A DNA stretch of 64,000 bases, from the NCBI GenBank assembly GCA_023404675.1, contig JAEYAW010000036.1, positions 62,001 through 126,000 on the forward strand, given 5' to 3'. Below the pieces are notes generated by a model. It did not search any database. It saw only the letters and a list, made by a program, of their open reading frames with translations, and had not been told where the DNA came from. The translations under genes and the position numbers were made by a program. Source of the stretch: Pseudomonadota bacterium (lineage in GTDB: Bacteria > Pseudomonadota > Alphaproteobacteria > Rhizobiales > Xanthobacteraceae). Of this stretch, positions 62,404 to 64,000 are shown piece after piece. Each line of letters opens with the position of its first letter. The first letter of the stretch is position 1.

Positions 62404-63675
62404 ATGAACGCCTTCGAGCGAATGAACACCGCGCTCATGGTCGACGAGTCGCGTCAGATCTTCAGGGTATCGCGTCAGACATTCGTTGATCCTGAAATTC
62501 TGGAGGCCGAACGCGCGCGGATCTTCGATAAGTGCTGGCTCTATCTTGGCCATGGATCGGAGCTGTCAAAGCCCGGCGATTTCGTCACGCGGCAAGTCGG
62601 CGGCCGAAGTATTTTATTCGCACGTGATGCGAAGGGCGTGCTGCGCGCCATGTTCAACACCTGCCCGCATCGCGGCGCGCAGGTTTGCCGCGAGAAGAAC
62701 GGCAGTGCGAAGTCATTTCAGTGCTTCTATCACGGGTGGGTTTTCGCGCTCGACGGTACGCTTCGGAGCCAGCCCGGGGAGGACTCCTACGCGGCGGATT
62801 TCAAGGCGCGGAGCACCTCGAACATGCAGCAGGTGCCGCGGTTCGAGAGCTATCGCGATTTCAATTTCGTCTGCTTCGACAAGAATGCGCAGAGCCTGTC
62901 CGAGTATCTCGGGCCGGTGAAGGAGTATCTGGACGTCATCGCCGACCAGTCCGAAGAGAGCATGGTGATCGTGGGCGGCACGCAGGAATATTCCATGCGC
63001 GCCAACTGGAAACTTCTCACCGAAAACTCGATCGATGGCTATCACGCGACCACAACGCACGCGACCTATTTCGACTACCTGAAGGCCACAAACGGCGGGC
63101 TTGCGCCGGTGCCGCTGGTCGGCGAGGCGCGCGATCTCGGCAATGGCCATGCGGTGCTCGAATACAAGGCGCCATGGGGACGTCCGGTCGCCCAATGGAT
63201 CCCGATGTGGGGCGACGACGGCAAGCGCGAGATCGACCGGCTCTATCAGGGGCTGGTGAAGCGGTATGGCGAGAAGCGCGCCGAGCGCATTGCGCACTTC
63301 AACCGGAATTTGTTCGTCTTTCCCAATCTCGTCGTGAACGACATCATGGCGGTGACAATCCGCACCTACTATCCGCACGCGCCGGACTTCATGACGATCA
63401 GCGCTTGGGCGCTTGCGCCCAGGGAGGAAACCGACTGGGCGCGGAAATATCGGCTTTACAACTTCCTTGAATTTCTCGGACCCGGCGGCTTTGCGACGCC
63501 GGACGATGTCGAGGCGCTGGAGCAATGCCAGCGCGGTTTCAGGAACTCCACCGAAGTGCAGTGGAACGACATCTCGAAGGGCATGGGCAAGGATGTTCCC
63601 GCTTATGACGACGAGCTGCAGATGAGGGCCTTCTGGTCCAACTGGAACAAGCATGTGTTCCAGGCGTCGATCTGA
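62404..63675 (+). CDS. Rieske ring-hydroxylating dioxygenase alpha subunit (cumate/benzoate type)
   Basis: A 423-residue catalytic subunit. The Rieske [2Fe-2S] site is CPHRGAQVC ... CFYHGWVF; the mononuclear iron ligands are the two His of NSIDGYHATTTH and the Asp in TPDDVEALEQ. The opening (FRVSRQTFVDPEILEAERAR) and FNTCPHRGAQVCREKNG resemble p-cumate and benzoate/toluate dioxygenases, which cis-dihydroxylate an aromatic acid ring. GGGAGG precedes the ATG. The beta-subunit gene follows by 12 bases. Confidence 0.9.
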   Translation: MNAFERMNTALMVDESRQIFRVSRQTFVDPEILEAERARIFDKCWLYLGHGSELSKPGDFVTRQVGGRSILFARDAKGVLRAMFNTCPHRGAQVCREKNGSAKSFQCFYHGWVFALDGTLRSQPGEDSYAADFKARSTSNMQQVPRFESYRDFNFVCFDKNAQSLSEYLGPVKEYLDVIADQSEESMVIVGGTQEYSMRANWKLLTENSIDGYHATTTHATYFDYLKATNGGLAPVPLVGEARDLGNGHAVLEYKAPWGRPVAQWIPMWGDDGKREIDRLYQGLVKRYGEKRAERIAHFNRNLFVFPNLVVNDIMAVTIRTYYPHAPDFMTISAWALAPREETDWARKYRLYNFLEFLGPGGFATPDDVEALEQCQRGFRNSTEVQWNDISKGMGKDVPAYDDELQMRAFWSNWNKHVFQASI

Positions 63676-63687
63676 AGGACAGTGCAG

Positions 63688-64000
63688 ATGCAGAATATCT
63701 CCCGGTCCGACGTCGAGGATTTTCTTTTCAACGAGGCGGAGTTGCTTGATGACTGGCGGTTGCCGGAATGGCTCGAACTCTTCACGGAGGATGCGATCTA
63801 CTACGTGCCTTCGACCGACGTCGCGGCCGATGCAACGCCGGATAAGAACCTGTTCTATGTCGCGGATGATCGGTTCCGGCTCAGCGAACGGGTCAAGCGC
63901 CTGATGAAACGTACGGCCCATGCAGAATTTCCTCATTCCCGCACGCGGCATCTGGTCAGCAATGTCCGGATCCGTAATCGCGGCAGCGATGACATGGAGG
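63688..64000 (+). CDS. Ring-hydroxylating dioxygenase beta subunit (partial, cut by right edge)
   Basis: The first 104 codons of a small subunit with the NTF2-like fold: VEDFLFNEAELLDDWRLPEW, LFTEDAIYYVPSTD and PHSRTRHLVSNVRI are standard for beta subunits of benzoate/cumate-type dioxygenases (about 165-175 residues in full). It completes the alpha3beta3 oxygenase with the preceding gene. ATG at 63688. Confidence 0.88.
   Translation, partial: MQNISRSDVEDFLFNEAELLDDWRLPEWLELFTEDAIYYVPSTDVAADATPDKNLFYVADDRFRLSERVKRLMKRTAHAEFPHSRTRHLVSNVRIRNRGSDDME

Noticed and set aside
1..64000. CRISPR arrays, rRNA operons, complete insertion sequences
   Set aside because: No regularly spaced repeats, no rRNA-like stretches and no transposase with terminal repeats were seen.

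Overview
The window reads as chromosome of a high-GC alphaproteobacterium, most likely of the Bradyrhizobium / Rhodopseudomonas / Afipia group (Nitrobacteraceae). The reasons are three branched-chain-amino-acid-type (HAAT) ABC transporters plus an orphan binding protein, several aromatic and amide catabolic gene sets, short dispersed palindromes typical of these genomes, and a B12 riboswitch in front of nrdA. This is inference from content only. Coding DNA is GC-rich and the promoter gaps are strikingly AT-rich.

Left end (1-4.2 kb): the start of a tyrosine integrase gene reading off the left edge. It lies next to a 50-bp 3' fragment of a tRNA-Arg gene that probably marks the right attachment site of an integrated element. 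About 1.1 kb without a convincing gene follows, then a membrane diguanylate cyclase.

4.2-32.2 kb is one large catabolic island. It holds a LigAB-type ring-cleavage dioxygenase with an ACMSD-like decarboxylase, and a divergent operon livHMGF - creatininase-family hydrolase - YtcJ-type amidohydrolase - isochorismatase-type hydrolase. A GntR regulator and a LivK binding protein follow. Next come a DUF1989 protein, an MBL-fold hydrolase and a second YtcJ amidohydrolase, then a lower meta-pathway operon (semialdehyde dehydrogenase, hydratase, HpaI-type aldolase, 3-hydroxyanthranilate-dioxygenase-like cupin). A second full HAAT transporter, a third YtcJ amidohydrolase and two further amidohydrolases, one lacking much of its barrel, complete it. 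Together they suggest uptake of an acidic or amide-bearing, probably nitrogen-containing aromatic, hydrolytic trimming, ring opening, and breakdown to central metabolites. The substrate cannot be read from sequence.

32.6-39.6 kb: an HWE-type PAS histidine kinase, a sugar/glycerol-phosphate-type ABC transporter with a divergent DeoR-type regulator, and a PaaI-type thioesterase. 39.7-44.3 kb: nrdB and nrdA. NrdB has Phe at the radical-Tyr position and Glu in place of the first Asp ligand, as in class Ic (Mn/Fe) enzymes. nrdA has two ATP cones and is preceded by a cobalamin riboswitch and a candidate NrdR box.

44.3-56.7 kb: after a decayed ABC-exporter fragment comes the most unusual locus. It is a HAAT operon (livK, livG, livF, livH, livM) running into two light-chain/heavy-chain units resembling N,N-dimethylformamidase. 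The first light chain is fused in frame to the cytoplasmic end of LivM and keeps an internal ATG that could also yield it as a free protein. The second is a separate gene. The two heavy chains are paralogues that differ at presumed active-site positions. A convergent LuxR-type regulator follows.

56.7-64 kb: a gene-poor kilobase, an orphan LivK with a palindromic operator, an ACMSD-like amidohydrolase, and a divergent operon encoding the ferredoxin reductase and the alpha and (cut) beta subunits of a Rieske ring-hydroxylating dioxygenase resembling cumate/benzoate dioxygenases.
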